A DNA stretch of 64,000 bases from Streptomyces sp. 378 (GTDB lineage Bacteria > Actinomycetota > Actinomycetes > Streptomycetales > Streptomycetaceae), in the NCBI RefSeq assembly GCF_030124145.1, contig NZ_JASKMS010000008.1, positions 219,175 to 283,174 of the forward strand, given 5' to 3'. Position 1 is the stretch's first letter. Each line of letters starts with the position of its first letter. The position numbers and the translations under genes were made by a program. The notes beneath the pieces were generated by a model that was not told the origin of the DNA, searched no databases, and was given only the letters and a program-made list of their open reading frames with translations. This document shows positions 54,805-64,000 of this stretch, in pieces.

Positions 54805-56229
54805 TCAGCTCCTCTTCGTCACGGGGGTGGTCGGGGGGCCGGGGACGCCGTCGACCGGAGCCCCGGTGGTGCGCTCGCCCAGCAGCAGGACGGTCGCCGC
54901 CAGGGCCGCCATCGCCGCGGCGATGACCCCGAACAGGGCACCGGGGCCGTGCGCGTCCAGGACCGGCAGCAGGACGAACGGCAGTGCGGCAGCGCTGAGT
55001 TTGGACAGCGAGTAGGCGGCGCCGGACGCGGTGGCGCGGATCGCGGTCGGATACTGCTCGGAGAGGTACACGTGCGAGACGCTGGAGAAGACGTTGCTGC
55101 ACAGGGTGTAGACGAAGCCGAACGCCACGATGTGCGCGGGGGATCCGGCGTAGGCGAAGCCGAGGCCGGCGACCATCATCGCCGCCGCGGAGGCCGCGAC
55201 CAGCGTCCGGCGCTCGAACCGGTCGACGATCGGCAGGGCCAGCGCGGAACCGACCGGGTAGCCCAGGAAGGACAGCGCGGTGAAGCCGATGCCCGCGACG
55301 ATGCCGTAGCCCTTGGCCGCGACGATCTGGGGGGCCAGCGTGCCGAAACCGTAGTAGCCGACCACGGACAGCACGCAGAAGATCCACAGCACCACCGTGC
55401 GGCGCCGCATGCCGCGGCCGAACACGTCGCGCACACGGTGGCGCACCGCGGCCGGTTCCACCGGTCCGGCGGTGTCCGCGGCCACCGGGCGAACCGTCGC
55501 GGGACGGTCCGGGTAGGCCTGCTTCTCCATCTCGGCCACCAGCAGCTCGGCCTCCTCGGTGCGGCCCTGGGCGGCCAGCCACCTCGGCGACTCGATCAGC
55601 CGGCGGCGCAGCACCCACACCACGGCGGAGCCCAGCGCCCCGATCACGAACAGCCAGCGCCAGCCGTCGATGCCCAGCGGGGACAGGGGCACCAGCCACA
55701 GCGCGGCGAAGCCGACGGCGGGCACCCCGCAGAAGGCGACGGTGTAGGCCCAGGCGATGTACCGGCCGCGCCGCTTGGCGGGCAGCACGTCGGCCAGGTA
55801 GCAGTCGGACAGCACCTGTTCGGCACCGATGCCGATGCCGGCCATGAAGCGGGTGACGATCAGCCAGGTGGCGTTGGGCGAGAAGGCGCCCAGCAGGGAG
55901 AAGCCCGAGTAGATGGCGAGGTTGATCAGGAAGGCCCGGCGCCGGCCGAACCGGTCGGCGATCCGGCCGAGCACCAGCGAGCCGATGAACTGGCCGATGA
56001 ACACCGAGGCCAGGACGAGTTTGAGCTCGGTCGCCCCGAAGGCGAAGTCGTTCTGGAGCACCTTGGCGATGGTGCCCGAGAGGTTGTTCTCGAACGTGTC
56101 GAAGAGCAGGCCGATGCCGATGACCATGGTGAGTCTTCGGTGCATCGGGGTGATCGGCATGCGGTCCAGGCGGACCCCGATCGCGGCGGGAGCGGTGACA
56201 CCGCCCGCCACCGTGGTGGTCTGGGACAT
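54805..56229 (-). CDS. MFS transporter, sugar-porter/metabolite type (12 TM)
   Basis: 474-residue major facilitator protein with about 12 helices. Signature segments are [13 protein letters not shown] after helix 2 and [11 protein letters not shown] in the central loop, both typical of sugar/aromatic-acid porters. In this setting it may export the product or import a precursor. A 10-bp hairpin in the gap after the desaturase gene may moderate its expression. Confidence 0.88.
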   Translation of the reverse strand: MSQTTTVAGGVTAPAAIGVRLDRMPITPMHRRLTMVIGIGLLFDTFENNLSGTIAKVLQNDFAFGATELKLVLASVFIGQFIGSLVLGRIADRFGRRRAFLINLAIYSGFSLLGAFSPNATWLIVTRFMAGIGIGAEQVLSDCYLADVLPAKRRGRYIAWAYTVAFCGVPAVGFAALWLVPLSPLGIDGWRWLFVIGALGSAVVWVLRRRLIESPRWLAAQGRTEEAELLVAEMEKQAYPDRPATVRPVAADTAGPVEPAAVRHRVRDVFGRGMRRRTVVLWIFCVLSVVGYYGFGTLAPQIVAAKGYGIVAGIGFTALSFLGYPVGSALALPIVDRFERRTLVAASAAAMMVAGLGFAYAGSPAHIVAFGFVYTLCSNVFSSVSHVYLSEQYPTAIRATASGAAYSLSKLSAAALPFVLLPVLDAHGPGALFGVIAAAMAALAATVLLLGERTTGAPVDGVPGPPTTPVTKRS

Positions 56230-56279
56230 GGGGAGGCTCTCCTTGGGCTCCTGGTTCTCAGGGACTCCGGTGAGGGAAC

Positions 56280-56306
56280 CGCCCGGGCCGACGGCGGGCC
56301 CGGGCG
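56280..56306 (-). terminator. Intercistronic hairpin between desaturase and MFS genes
   Basis: CGCCCGGGCC (56280-56289) pairs with GGCCCGGGCG (56297-56306) around a 7-nt loop. Possible partial terminator. Confidence 0.4.
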
Positions 56307-56410
56307 TGCGGCCCGGGGGCCGGGGCTGTGGACGTGTGGGGGTGCGGGGCCGTGCGGGACCGGAGCGTGGGGGGTCCCGGACCGGCGGCGGCCGAGGGGC
56401 ACGGGCCGGG

Positions 56411-57514
56411 TCAGGCCGCCTGGGCCGCCCGGCGCCTGATCTCCTCCTCCACGGTCCCGGCCCGCACCGGCTCACTGACCTCGTGCAGGTAGGAGGCGAC
56501 CTCCCGGTAGGACGCCCAAAAGCCGACCTCGTGGTACGGCACCCCGCGCTCGGCGCAGTAGGCGCGGGTCAGTTCCCGGGCGCGCGCCAGGTGCTTCTGC
56601 GGCATGGCCGGGAACAGATGGTGCTCGACCTGGTAGTTGAGGCCGCCGTAGAGGAAGTCGACCACCGGGTTCGGGCGGATGTTGCGGGAGGTGAGGACCT
56701 GGCGCTCCAGCCAGTCCAGGGTCTCCTCCTCGCCGTCGCGGACGTCCATGCCCTTGTGGTTCGGGGCGAAGATCATGCCGAAGTAGACGCCCAGGGCGGC
56801 GTGCTGCACGAGGATGAACGCGACGGCGAGGACCGGCGAGAGCACCGTGAAGACCAGGGCGCAGTAGACCGCGGCGCGCAGCACGATCAGGAACGACTCC
56901 AGCACGGGCCGCTTGGTCTTGCCCTGCGCGATGGACACCACGGCCGTCCGGAGCATCTTGAAGCCCTCCAGGACGAGCAGCACGAAGAACAGCACGCTCT
57001 GGTGGCGCACGACGAACTTCTGCGTGCCCCGCCGGCTGGGGTACTGCTTGACGTCGAAGATGGCGGTGCGCCGGCCGATGTCCGGGTCCTTGTCCAGGTG
57101 GTTGGGGTTGCTGTGGTGCCGGTTGTGGTGGTTGACCCACCAGCCGTAGCTGACCCCGTTGACGAGGTTGGCGTGGATGTAGCCGACGGCGGAGGCGGCC
57201 TTCTTGCTGCGGAACATGGCCTTGTGTCCGGCGTCGTGCCACATGAACGCCGACTGGCCGCCGCACAGCCCCATCCACAGGGCCGTCAGCAGCTGCCACC
57301 AGGAGTCGCCCACGGCGAAGAACGCGGCGAATCCGATCAGCAGCAGGGTGGTGTTGATCGCGAGACGGCCCACGTAGTAGCGCGGGTCGAGGTCGAGGAG
57401 ACCTTCCGCTTTGACGCGTTTGAGGAGCTCGGCGAACGTCGCCGAGGCACCGGTGCGCGGGCCGGCCGCGGAGGCGGCTGCTGCCCCGGCTTCTTGTGTG
57501 TGCGGACGCTGCAT
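56411..57514 (-). CDS. Membrane fatty acid desaturase
   Basis: 367-residue diiron membrane desaturase. Three His boxes are present: HDAGH, HNRHH and QVEHHLFP, with four hydrophobic segments between. It introduces a double bond into an acyl chain using ferredoxin electrons; the ferredoxin gene is in the same operon. Unsaturated or vinyl chains are known in lipid azoxy compounds, so a product with an alkene is plausible. AAGGAG precedes the ATG. The leader from the SARP promoter is about 185 nt. Confidence 0.93.
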   Translation of the reverse strand: MQRPHTQEAGAAAASAAGPRTGASATFAELLKRVKAEGLLDLDPRYYVGRLAINTTLLLIGFAAFFAVGDSWWQLLTALWMGLCGGQSAFMWHDAGHKAMFRSKKAASAVGYIHANLVNGVSYGWWVNHHNRHHSNPNHLDKDPDIGRRTAIFDVKQYPSRRGTQKFVVRHQSVLFFVLLVLEGFKMLRTAVVSIAQGKTKRPVLESFLIVLRAAVYCALVFTVLSPVLAVAFILVQHAALGVYFGMIFAPNHKGMDVRDGEEETLDWLERQVLTSRNIRPNPVVDFLYGGLNYQVEHHLFPAMPQKHLARARELTRAYCAERGVPYHEVGFWASYREVASYLHEVSEPVRAGTVEEEIRRRAAQAA

Positions 57515-57704
57515 GCGTTGCTCTCCTTGGGAGAAGTGCCCGGTTCGGGCGGCGGCGCCGCTGCCCCGCGGACCTGCGGGCGCCGCGAGTCGACAGTGCT
57601 CCCGCGGACGGTCGGGAACGCGCGGGCGTGCCCGCCCGGCGGTCCGGGAACGCCGGAGCACAGTGCGGTACTCCGCCGGAGGACCACCGGACGAACACGT
57701 GTCC

Positions 57705-57748
57705 AGCGTGCTGCGCCGCGCTGATGTGCCACTGATGCCGGTCTGATC
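57705..57748 (-). promoter_or_regulatory. SARP-type promoter of the desaturase operon
   Basis: Minus-strand heptamers GATCAGA (57748-57742), CATCAGT (57737-57731) and CATCAGC (57726-57720) repeat every 11 bp. After 9 nt comes CACGCT (57710-57705), identical to the -10-like hexamer at 42699. Confidence 0.7.
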
Positions 57749-57759
57749 GGCGGCGGCCG

Positions 57760-57924
57760 TCAGGCGGCGGACTCGGCGCGCAGCCGTTCGTCGAGCGCCA
57801 GGACGGCGGCGTCCGCGTCGCGCGCCACGTCCTCGTCGTCGGGCGCGCCGATGACGGCCATCAGCCGCTCGACCACGGTGTGCTGGAGGACTTCGGTGCT
57901 GGTGTCGGGTCCGTTGTCGCTCAT
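57760..57924 (-). CDS. Small acidic hypothetical protein
   Basis: 54-residue protein, soluble and acidic (DDEDVARDADAAVLALDERL). AGGAG lies 8 nt before the ATG, so it is probably real. It lies just downstream of the VlmA-like gene on the same strand and ends before the desaturase promoter. No family recognised; a helper of the transferase is a possibility. Confidence 0.65.
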   Translation of the reverse strand: MSDNGPDTSTEVLQHTVVERLMAVIGAPDDEDVARDADAAVLALDERLRAESAA

Positions 57925-58067
57925 CGCTGGTTCTCCTGTTCCGGAAGACGGGTGGTGCGTGAGGGCGGTGCGGGGAGGGTGACCCGCGGCGCGCCGCGAC
58001 GCCGCGCCCCGCTGCGGGCACGGTCGGTCCGGAGTTCCCCGCTGCGGGCGTGGCAGATGACGGATCG

Positions 58068-59063
58068 TCAGAACGCCTTGCAGGCACGGAAGACGTGGGC
58101 GAAGGACGCCAGCGAGGCCTGCGGGCCGTCGAAGGCGACGTACTCCGGGATGACCACGTCCGGAGCCCACTTCTGCTTGTACGACAGCTGGGTCTGCGCC
58201 GGGTACAGCGCGGCCCCCTCGGCCCACAGGGCGTGCATCAGCCACTGGAACGCCGGGCTGTGGCCGTCGATCTCGTGGCCGGCGTCGAGGCCGGTGAACG
58301 GGGTGAAGCCGAAGTGCAGCCACTTGACGCCCTCCGAACGGAACACCTCGACGGCTGTCGCGTTGATGGCCTCCATCAGTCCTGGGGAGCCGTCCGGGAC
58401 GCGCCGGCTCAGGTCATGCATCCAGCCGGCCCGGCCGCCGTACACCGGCGAGTAGGAGATGTACGCCACGGGGCTGCCGTCGATGGTGCCGGTGAACAGC
58501 CGGCGGTGCGCCTGGGCCGGTCCGCCGATCTGGCCGACCAGGAACTCCAGTTGCTGGGCGCCGCCCTTGGAGCCGAGCCAGGCCCGGTCGATGGTGGCGA
58601 TCGCGTCCTGCCAGTCGTCGGCGGAGACCTCCTGGACGACCAGGCCGTTGCGGTGGGCCCGGGAGATCTTGTTGCGCAGCTGCATGAAGCGGGTGCCGCG
58701 CAGTGTGAAGTCCGGCAGGCCGACGGCCCAGGAGGCGCCGACCTGGTTGACGGTGAAGCCGCGGCGGGCGTAGTGCTCGGCGTCGGCGCGCTGGAGCTGG
58801 ATGCCGACCAGGGTGCGGCCCTCGTCGCGGACGTGCCGGCGGAAGGCCTCCAGGAGGGGGTCGTAGGCGTCAGGAGCGGCGAAGGGGCCGCCGAACTGGA
58901 CGGCGAACCGGCCCGTGCGGCGGTACACGACGACGCCGTCGGCACCGGGCAGTGTGAAGACGTCGTTTCCGCTGTTGAGGGCCAGGAAGGCGCTGGGGTT
59001 CTCGCTTGACGTATGGGTGCGTATCGCCTCGAGAACCGGGTTGTCCATGGCGGTCACGGTCAT
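58068..59063 (-). CDS. DUF2156/GNAT-like aminoacyl-tRNA-dependent transferase, VlmA-like
   Basis: 331-residue protein with a C-terminal MprF-type tandem GNAT fold (DUF2156). Characteristic stretches are YARRGFTVNQVGASWAVGLP, MQLRNKISRAHRNGLVV and VKWLHFGFTPF. This superfamily moves an aminoacyl group from tRNA to a lipid or small molecule; VlmA of valanimycin transfers serine to isobutylhydroxylamine. Here the acceptor would be a lipid hydroxylamine. It has no membrane segments, unlike MprF. The ATG at 59063 follows an AAAGGGG site. The tRNA-Ser-like array begins only 175 bp away, divergently. Confidence 0.82.
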   Translation of the reverse strand: MTVTAMDNPVLEAIRTHTSSENPSAFLALNSGNDVFTLPGADGVVVYRRTGRFAVQFGGPFAAPDAYDPLLEAFRRHVRDEGRTLVGIQLQRADAEHYARRGFTVNQVGASWAVGLPDFTLRGTRFMQLRNKISRAHRNGLVVQEVSADDWQDAIATIDRAWLGSKGGAQQLEFLVGQIGGPAQAHRRLFTGTIDGSPVAYISYSPVYGGRAGWMHDLSRRVPDGSPGLMEAINATAVEVFRSEGVKWLHFGFTPFTGLDAGHEIDGHSPAFQWLMHALWAEGAALYPAQTQLSYKQKWAPDVVIPEYVAFDGPQASLASFAHVFRACKAF

Positions 59064-59153
59064 TGTTTTCCCCTTTCGGGAGCGTTTTCCGTCGTCCCGA
59101 GTAGAGCATCGAGGGAAGGTGCGGGAAAAGACCGGAAGGGAATTCTCCGATCG

Positions 59154-59197
59154 AGTCAGAAAGACGTCAGCGCTTTGTCAGGCCTCCCTGCCAATGT
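59154..59197 (+). promoter_or_regulatory. SARP-type promoter of the tRNA-like array
   Basis: Heptamers AGTCAGA (59154), CGTCAGC (59165) and TGTCAGG (59176) repeat every 11 bp. After 9 nt comes CAATGT (59192-59197). Predicted transcripts would begin about 35 nt before the first RNA at 59239. Confidence 0.75.
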
Positions 59198-59238
59198 TGT
59201 TCTCGTGAACGGCACGGGAGACCGGAAGCCGGGAACGA

Positions 59239-59332
<94 letters not shown>

Positions 59333-59362
59333 GAAAGCGGCCACGCACCAACGGCCGCACAA

Positions 59363-59456
<94 letters not shown>

Positions 59457-59486
59457 GAAAGCGGCCACGCACCAACGGCCGCACAA

Positions 59487-59580
<94 letters not shown>

Positions 59581-59689
59581 TCGTCATATACGCCCCGGCG
59601 CCCGGTTTCCGGCGCGGCCCCGCCCCTCCGGCCCGCGCGGCCCCGGTGCCGCACGCACCGTCGGTGACCCCCGCACCGGCGGACACACG

Positions 59690-59731
59690 CGCCCCGGCGC
59701 ACCGCCCGGCACTGGGCGGTGCGCCGGGGCG
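59690..59731 (+). terminator. Perfect 18-bp hairpin ending the tRNA-like transcript
   Basis: Arms 59690-59707 and 59714-59731 pair perfectly with a 6-nt loop, 110 bp after the third tRNA-like gene and before the SARP promoter. Confidence 0.75.
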
Positions 59732-59834
59732 CAGACACGTCCGCATCCACCACCCCTTCCGGTTGACCTCTGTTGTCCGGCAACCGCACAGCTCAGCGCC
59801 CCTGTCGGCACGACTCGGGCTCGTTCCAAGAAAA

Positions 59835-59852
59835 ATACCTTCTCAAAGGAAT
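59835..59852. promoter_or_regulatory. ARE-like element upstream of the SARP gene
   Basis: ATACCTTC-TC-AAAGGAAT, 18 bp. Its left half is identical to that of the palindrome at 24512-24529; the right half has two mismatches. A gamma-butyrolactone receptor site here would place the SARP under hormone control. Confidence 0.55.
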
Positions 59853-59995
59853 TATTTTGTGTCAGGATGGAGTCGGGAGGAAACCCCGGGACGGAACCGG
59901 CCCGGGAGACCGCCCTGCGGCCTCGGCCGCAGAGACGGACCGCCGTGACCGGCCCCCCGACCACTCTCTGCCGCACTGATCGCCAAGGGGGAAAC

Positions 59996-60790
59996 ATGCT
60001 GACGTTCTCGATCCTCGGGGCACTGCAGATCCGCACCGCGTCGGGGCCGGCCGAGATCTCCGGCGATCTGCAACGGACCCTGGTCCAGACACTGCTGGTC
60101 AGCGAGGGCCAGTCGGTCTCCGGTGAGGCGCTGGTCGAGGAGATGTGGGGCGAGGGCGCCCCGGACAACCAGGCCAACGCCCTGCAGGCCCACGTCAGCC
60201 GGCTGCGCCGCAAGCTGCGCGGCCTGGAGCCCGACCGCACCACCTCGCGCGTCACCATCCACCCCTCGGGCTACCGCCTGACGGTCAACGAGGGGGAGCT
60301 GGACGCCGCCGAGTTCGTCAGGACGGTCCGCCAGGCCGAGACCCTCGGCTCGGGCTCACCGGAGGAGGCGGCCCGGTTACTGAGGCAGGGACTGGCCATG
60401 TGGCGGGGGCCGGTCTTCGGCGGCTTCACCGGCGGGACCCTGTGCCAGCTCGCCGGCGCCCGCTACGAGGAGTACCGCATGCGGGCCATGGAGCTCCGCT
60501 TCGACGCCGAGCTGCGGCTCGGTCGGCACGCCGCCGTCCTGGCCGAACTCGCCGAGACCCACACGAGCCACCCGCTGAGGGAACGCTTCTGCGAGCAGCT
60601 GATGATCGCCCTGTACTGCGCGGGCCGCCAAGCCGACGCCCTGGACGTGTTCCGCCGTATGCGCCGCCACCTCGCCGACGAACTCGGCATCGAGCCCTCC
60701 CCCGCGCTGCGGCAGGTCGAGAGCGCCATCCTGTCCCACGACCCGGCCCTGTCCGGTGACGTGCGCGCTCCCCTGCTCCAGCTCACCTGA
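59996..60790 (+). CDS. Cluster-situated SARP activator
   Basis: 264-residue Streptomyces antibiotic regulatory protein. Residues about 1-95 form the OmpR-type winged helix (FSILGALQIRT, then ALQAHVSRLRRKLRG), and about 100-255 the bacterial transcriptional activation domain (HLADELGIEPSPALRQVE). It has no ATPase or TPR part, unlike the protein at 7933. A rare TTA codon lies at 60377-60379, so translation should depend on bldA tRNA. AAGGGGG precedes the ATG. It is the expected binder of the seven GTCAG-repeat promoters. Confidence 0.93.
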   Translation: MLTFSILGALQIRTASGPAEISGDLQRTLVQTLLVSEGQSVSGEALVEEMWGEGAPDNQANALQAHVSRLRRKLRGLEPDRTTSRVTIHPSGYRLTVNEGELDAAEFVRTVRQAETLGSGSPEEAARLLRQGLAMWRGPVFGGFTGGTLCQLAGARYEEYRMRAMELRFDAELRLGRHAAVLAELAETHTSHPLRERFCEQLMIALYCAGRQADALDVFRRMRRHLADELGIEPSPALRQVESAILSHDPALSGDVRAPLLQLT

Positions 60791-60810
60791 CGCCACCGGT
60801 CCCGACGCCG

Positions 60811-60854
60811 CGTAAGCGGCACGTCAGCCGCTGGTCAGCACTGCCTGGAACGAT
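60811..60854 (+). promoter_or_regulatory. SARP-type promoter of the carboxylase operon
   Basis: Heptamers CGTAAGC (60811), CGTCAGC (60822) and GGTCAGC (60833) repeat every 11 bp. After 9 nt comes AACGAT (60849-60854). Confidence 0.75.
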
Positions 60855-60898
60855 CCGGATCGGAAGTGGAAACCACCCCCCGACCTTTGGAGAACCAC

Positions 60899-61330
60899 AT
60901 GACCACGAGCCAGTCGCCTGCCCGCGCCGTGACGACCCAGGGGCGCGCGGAGGCCGCGCGTCCGTTACGTCTCTTCCTCGGCCTCGACGCCGTCGTGACC
61001 GGCGGCAACGGCCTCATCTACCTGTTCGCCGCCGGTCCGGTGGGGGACCTGCTCAGCCTCGACACCGGCTTCCTCCGCGGCATCGGCGTGTTCCTCACCG
61101 TCTACGGCGCACTGGTCGCCGTGCTGGCCAGCCGCCCGGTGCCGTCCACCGCGGCCACCAAGGTGGTCATCGAGGCGAACCTGCTGTGGGCGGTCGCGAG
61201 CGTGGCCGCCGTGGTCTTCGGCTGGCTGGACCCGAACACCGTCGGCACGGTGTGGACCCCGCTCCAGGCGGCCGTCGTCGCGGCCTTCGCCGTGCTCCAG
61301 ATGAACGGTCTGCGCCGGCTCGGCAACTGA
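60899..61330 (+). CDS. Small four-helix membrane protein
   Basis: 143-residue protein with about four hydrophobic helices (for example GIGVFLTVYGALVAVLA and LLWAVASVAAVVFGWL). No enzyme motif is seen. A TTA codon lies at 60965-60967, so it may share bldA control with the SARP. TTTGGAG lies 7 nt before the ATG. It precedes the carboxylase genes in a SARP-driven operon. Function unknown. Confidence 0.82.
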   Translation: MTTSQSPARAVTTQGRAEAARPLRLFLGLDAVVTGGNGLIYLFAAGPVGDLLSLDTGFLRGIGVFLTVYGALVAVLASRPVPSTAATKVVIEANLLWAVASVAAVVFGWLDPNTVGTVWTPLQAAVVAAFAVLQMNGLRRLGN

Positions 61331-61355
61331 CATCCCGTCCCATCAGGGGGAAGAC

Positions 61356-62900
<1,545 letters not shown>

Positions 62901-62932
62901 CGGCACGGCCGCCCCACAGTGACGGAGGTCCC

Positions 62933-63121
62933 ATGCTCACTCCCCCGCCCCCCATCCGCATCGAGAAGGGCCAAGCCACGGACGAGGAACTGGCCGCCCT
63001 CGCGGCCCTGTTGCTCAGCCGTGCCGCCCGGGCCGGCGTCGACGCGCAGGCGTCCACCCCCGGCACCACCTCCTGGCGCCCCCACCCCTTCCACGCCCCG
63101 CACAGCTGGCAGACGCCCTGA
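62933..63121 (+). CDS. Acyl-CoA carboxylase epsilon subunit
   Basis: 62-residue small subunit. The core IRIEKGQATDEELAALAALL is the recognised AccE/PccE pattern, and the tail is rich in Pro, Trp and His. It stabilises the carboxylase complex and follows the beta subunit gene as usual in Streptomyces. GGAGG lies just before the ATG. Confidence 0.88.
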   Translation: MLTPPPPIRIEKGQATDEELAALAALLLSRAARAGVDAQASTPGTTSWRPHPFHAPHSWQTP

Positions 63122-63130
63122 GCGGTGACC

Positions 63131-63187
63131 CGCCGAAGCGCCGGGCCGGCCCCCTCCCTCCGAGGGGGCCGGCCCGGCGCTTCGGCG
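63131..63187 (+). terminator. Perfect 26-bp hairpin, end of the cluster
   Basis: Arms 63131-63156 and 63162-63187 are perfectly complementary around a 5-nt loop, 10 bp after the epsilon subunit stop. It is the strongest terminator in the window and a natural right border. Confidence 0.85.
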
Positions 63188-63283
63188 CACCCGGCTCCCG
63201 CCGGGACCCGGCGGATTCTCCCGACATGAGGCCCGGCGGCCGGGGTACTTCACCCGCTCGGACTCTCGACGAGGAGAGTGCTC

Positions 63284-63612
63284 GTGACGTGCAATCCTCT
63301 GGAGCAGCGGAGTATCCCGCTGGACCGCCAGCTGCGCAGCTGGCGCGAACTCGACGTCGCTGTGATCGATCCCGACCACTGGACCCGTACACCCGCTGCC
63401 GCATCATCACGATGAACGGCATCGAGGTCGAGGCCATCCTGGTCGGCCACCAGTTCGGTGTGCTGCAGGACTTCGACCACCTGGACCGGTACGCGAACCA
63501 TTCGTATGCTGTCAGCTTTGAAGGCTTCGGAGCGGCAATCTGCGATCTGTCACACGTGATCTCTTCGAAAAGAACTCAGTGCGGCCGCACAGCATCAAAT
63601 CGCAGGATCTAG
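63284..63612 (+). pseudogene. Frameshifted hypothetical gene
   Basis: A GTG at 63284 with a GAGGAGA site opens a frame (IPLDRQLRSWRELDVAVIDP) that is lost near 63380. The following sequence continues in another frame as DPYTRCRIITMNGIEVEAIL and ends at 63612. The two pieces read as one interrupted protein. The lower GC beyond 63480 and the odd C-terminus suggest a further rearrangement. Function not recognised. Confidence 0.5.
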
Positions 63613-63672
63613 TGTTTTTCCTCATGGAGTTGAGTCAACTCCGAGCTAGTTCGAGTGACCCCGCTAGATCAG

Positions 63673-63930
63673 CTAGGGCGAAAATTCCTCGCAGACCACC
63701 CAGCATTCTTCGTCTTCCTCGCTGGTCGCACAGATGCGCTCCCCGTCCATGGCCAAAGCAATGAACTCGACTGACCCATTAACCTTCAGCAGCCGGGAAG
63801 GCAGATCGCTGCCAACGAGGTCCTTCACGCAGAGCCAACCCCTTTCGCTCGCGCCCGGCCCAGCCAGCAATATATGGCAACCGCCGAGGCCCAGACCGAC
63901 ACCGCGAACGCCGGGCAGGACATTCGACAT
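63673..63930 (-). CDS. Small hypothetical protein
   Basis: 85 residues, acidic C-terminus (ATSEEDEECWVVCEEFSP) with two Cys, no signal peptide or membrane segment. Codon use is less GC-biased than in the neighbouring cluster. The ribosome binding site is weak. No family recognised. Confidence 0.45.
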   Translation of the reverse strand: MSNVLPGVRGVGLGLGGCHILLAGPGASERGWLCVKDLVGSDLPSRLLKVNGSVEFIALAMDGERICATSEEDEECWVVCEEFSP

Positions 63931-64000
63931 GAGTTGTTACTGAGGTTGAACTCGTGGAGTCGTAGGGGCTGACGGCTCGTCGTGCGTGCGGTAACACCGG

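Overview
The window is high-GC actinobacterial DNA, almost certainly from a Streptomyces. The signs are strong third-position GC, many GTG starts, AfsR/SARP and ArpA-type regulators, an AfsA homologue and rare TTA codons. It divides into an ordinary accessory left arm (1 to about 20.5 kb) and a large biosynthetic cluster (about 20.6 to 63.1 kb).

Left arm: the end of a sugar ABC transporter ATPase gene, a LacI regulator, an isochorismatase-fold protein, an SDR, two alpha/beta hydrolases, a serine beta-lactamase-like hydrolase, a large AfsR-type regulator, an ECF-like sigma factor, a two-gene ABC exporter, a flavin monooxygenase, a very large LysM-like repeat protein that looks eroded at both ends, and the tail of a broken amidohydrolase gene.

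Cluster edge (20.6-25.4 kb): a HAD phosphatase, an acyl-CoA-dehydrogenase-fold monooxygenase, and a gamma-butyrolactone-type circuit made of an AfsA homologue and two TetR receptors, with 18-bp ARE-like palindromes.

Cluster core: the gene set matches, part by part, the valanimycin (azoxy) pathway. It has an N-hydroxylase-like flavoprotein and flavin reductase (VlmH/VlmR), a seryl-tRNA synthetase (VlmL), a DUF2156/GNAT-like transferase (VlmA), a small membrane protein and a diiron protein (VlmO/VlmB candidates), a diacylglycerol-kinase-like protein (VlmJ) and an MmgE/PrpD protein (VlmK). The valine decarboxylase of valanimycin appears to be replaced by a lipid-amine route: KASIII, KASII, FabI, two ACPs, a one-module PKS, an acyl-CoA ligase, a thioesterase, an acyl-CoA carboxylase, an aldehyde-dehydrogenase-type reductase and a class III aminotransferase. 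A P450, a desaturase, a ferredoxin, a luciferase-like oxidoreductase and two MFS exporters complete it. The inferred product is a lipid-tailed, serine-derived azoxy compound.

The most striking feature is three tandem 93-nt tRNA-Ser-like genes at 59239-59579. Each has a perfect 7-bp acceptor stem, a consensus T arm, a long variable arm and a G73 discriminator, but the anticodon arm is replaced by a hairpin capped with a GCAA tetraloop, so there is no anticodon. SerRS does not read the anticodon. These RNAs could therefore be charged with serine by the cluster SerRS and serve only as seryl donors for the VlmA-like transferase, outside translation.

Regulation is legible in the DNA. Seven promoters carry GTCAG-type heptamers at exact 11-bp spacing, each ending 9 nt before an nAnnnT-like -10. 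They drive the ACP-PKS operon, the reductase-to-SerRS operon, the kinase operon, the P450 operon, the desaturase operon, the carboxylase operon and the tRNA-like array. The cluster SARP gene (59996-60790) has a TTA codon and an ARE-like palindrome upstream, suggesting a cascade of gamma-butyrolactone receptor, then SARP, then biosynthesis plus tRNA-like RNAs. Right of the carboxylase lie a strong terminator, a frameshifted pseudogene and one small hypothetical gene.
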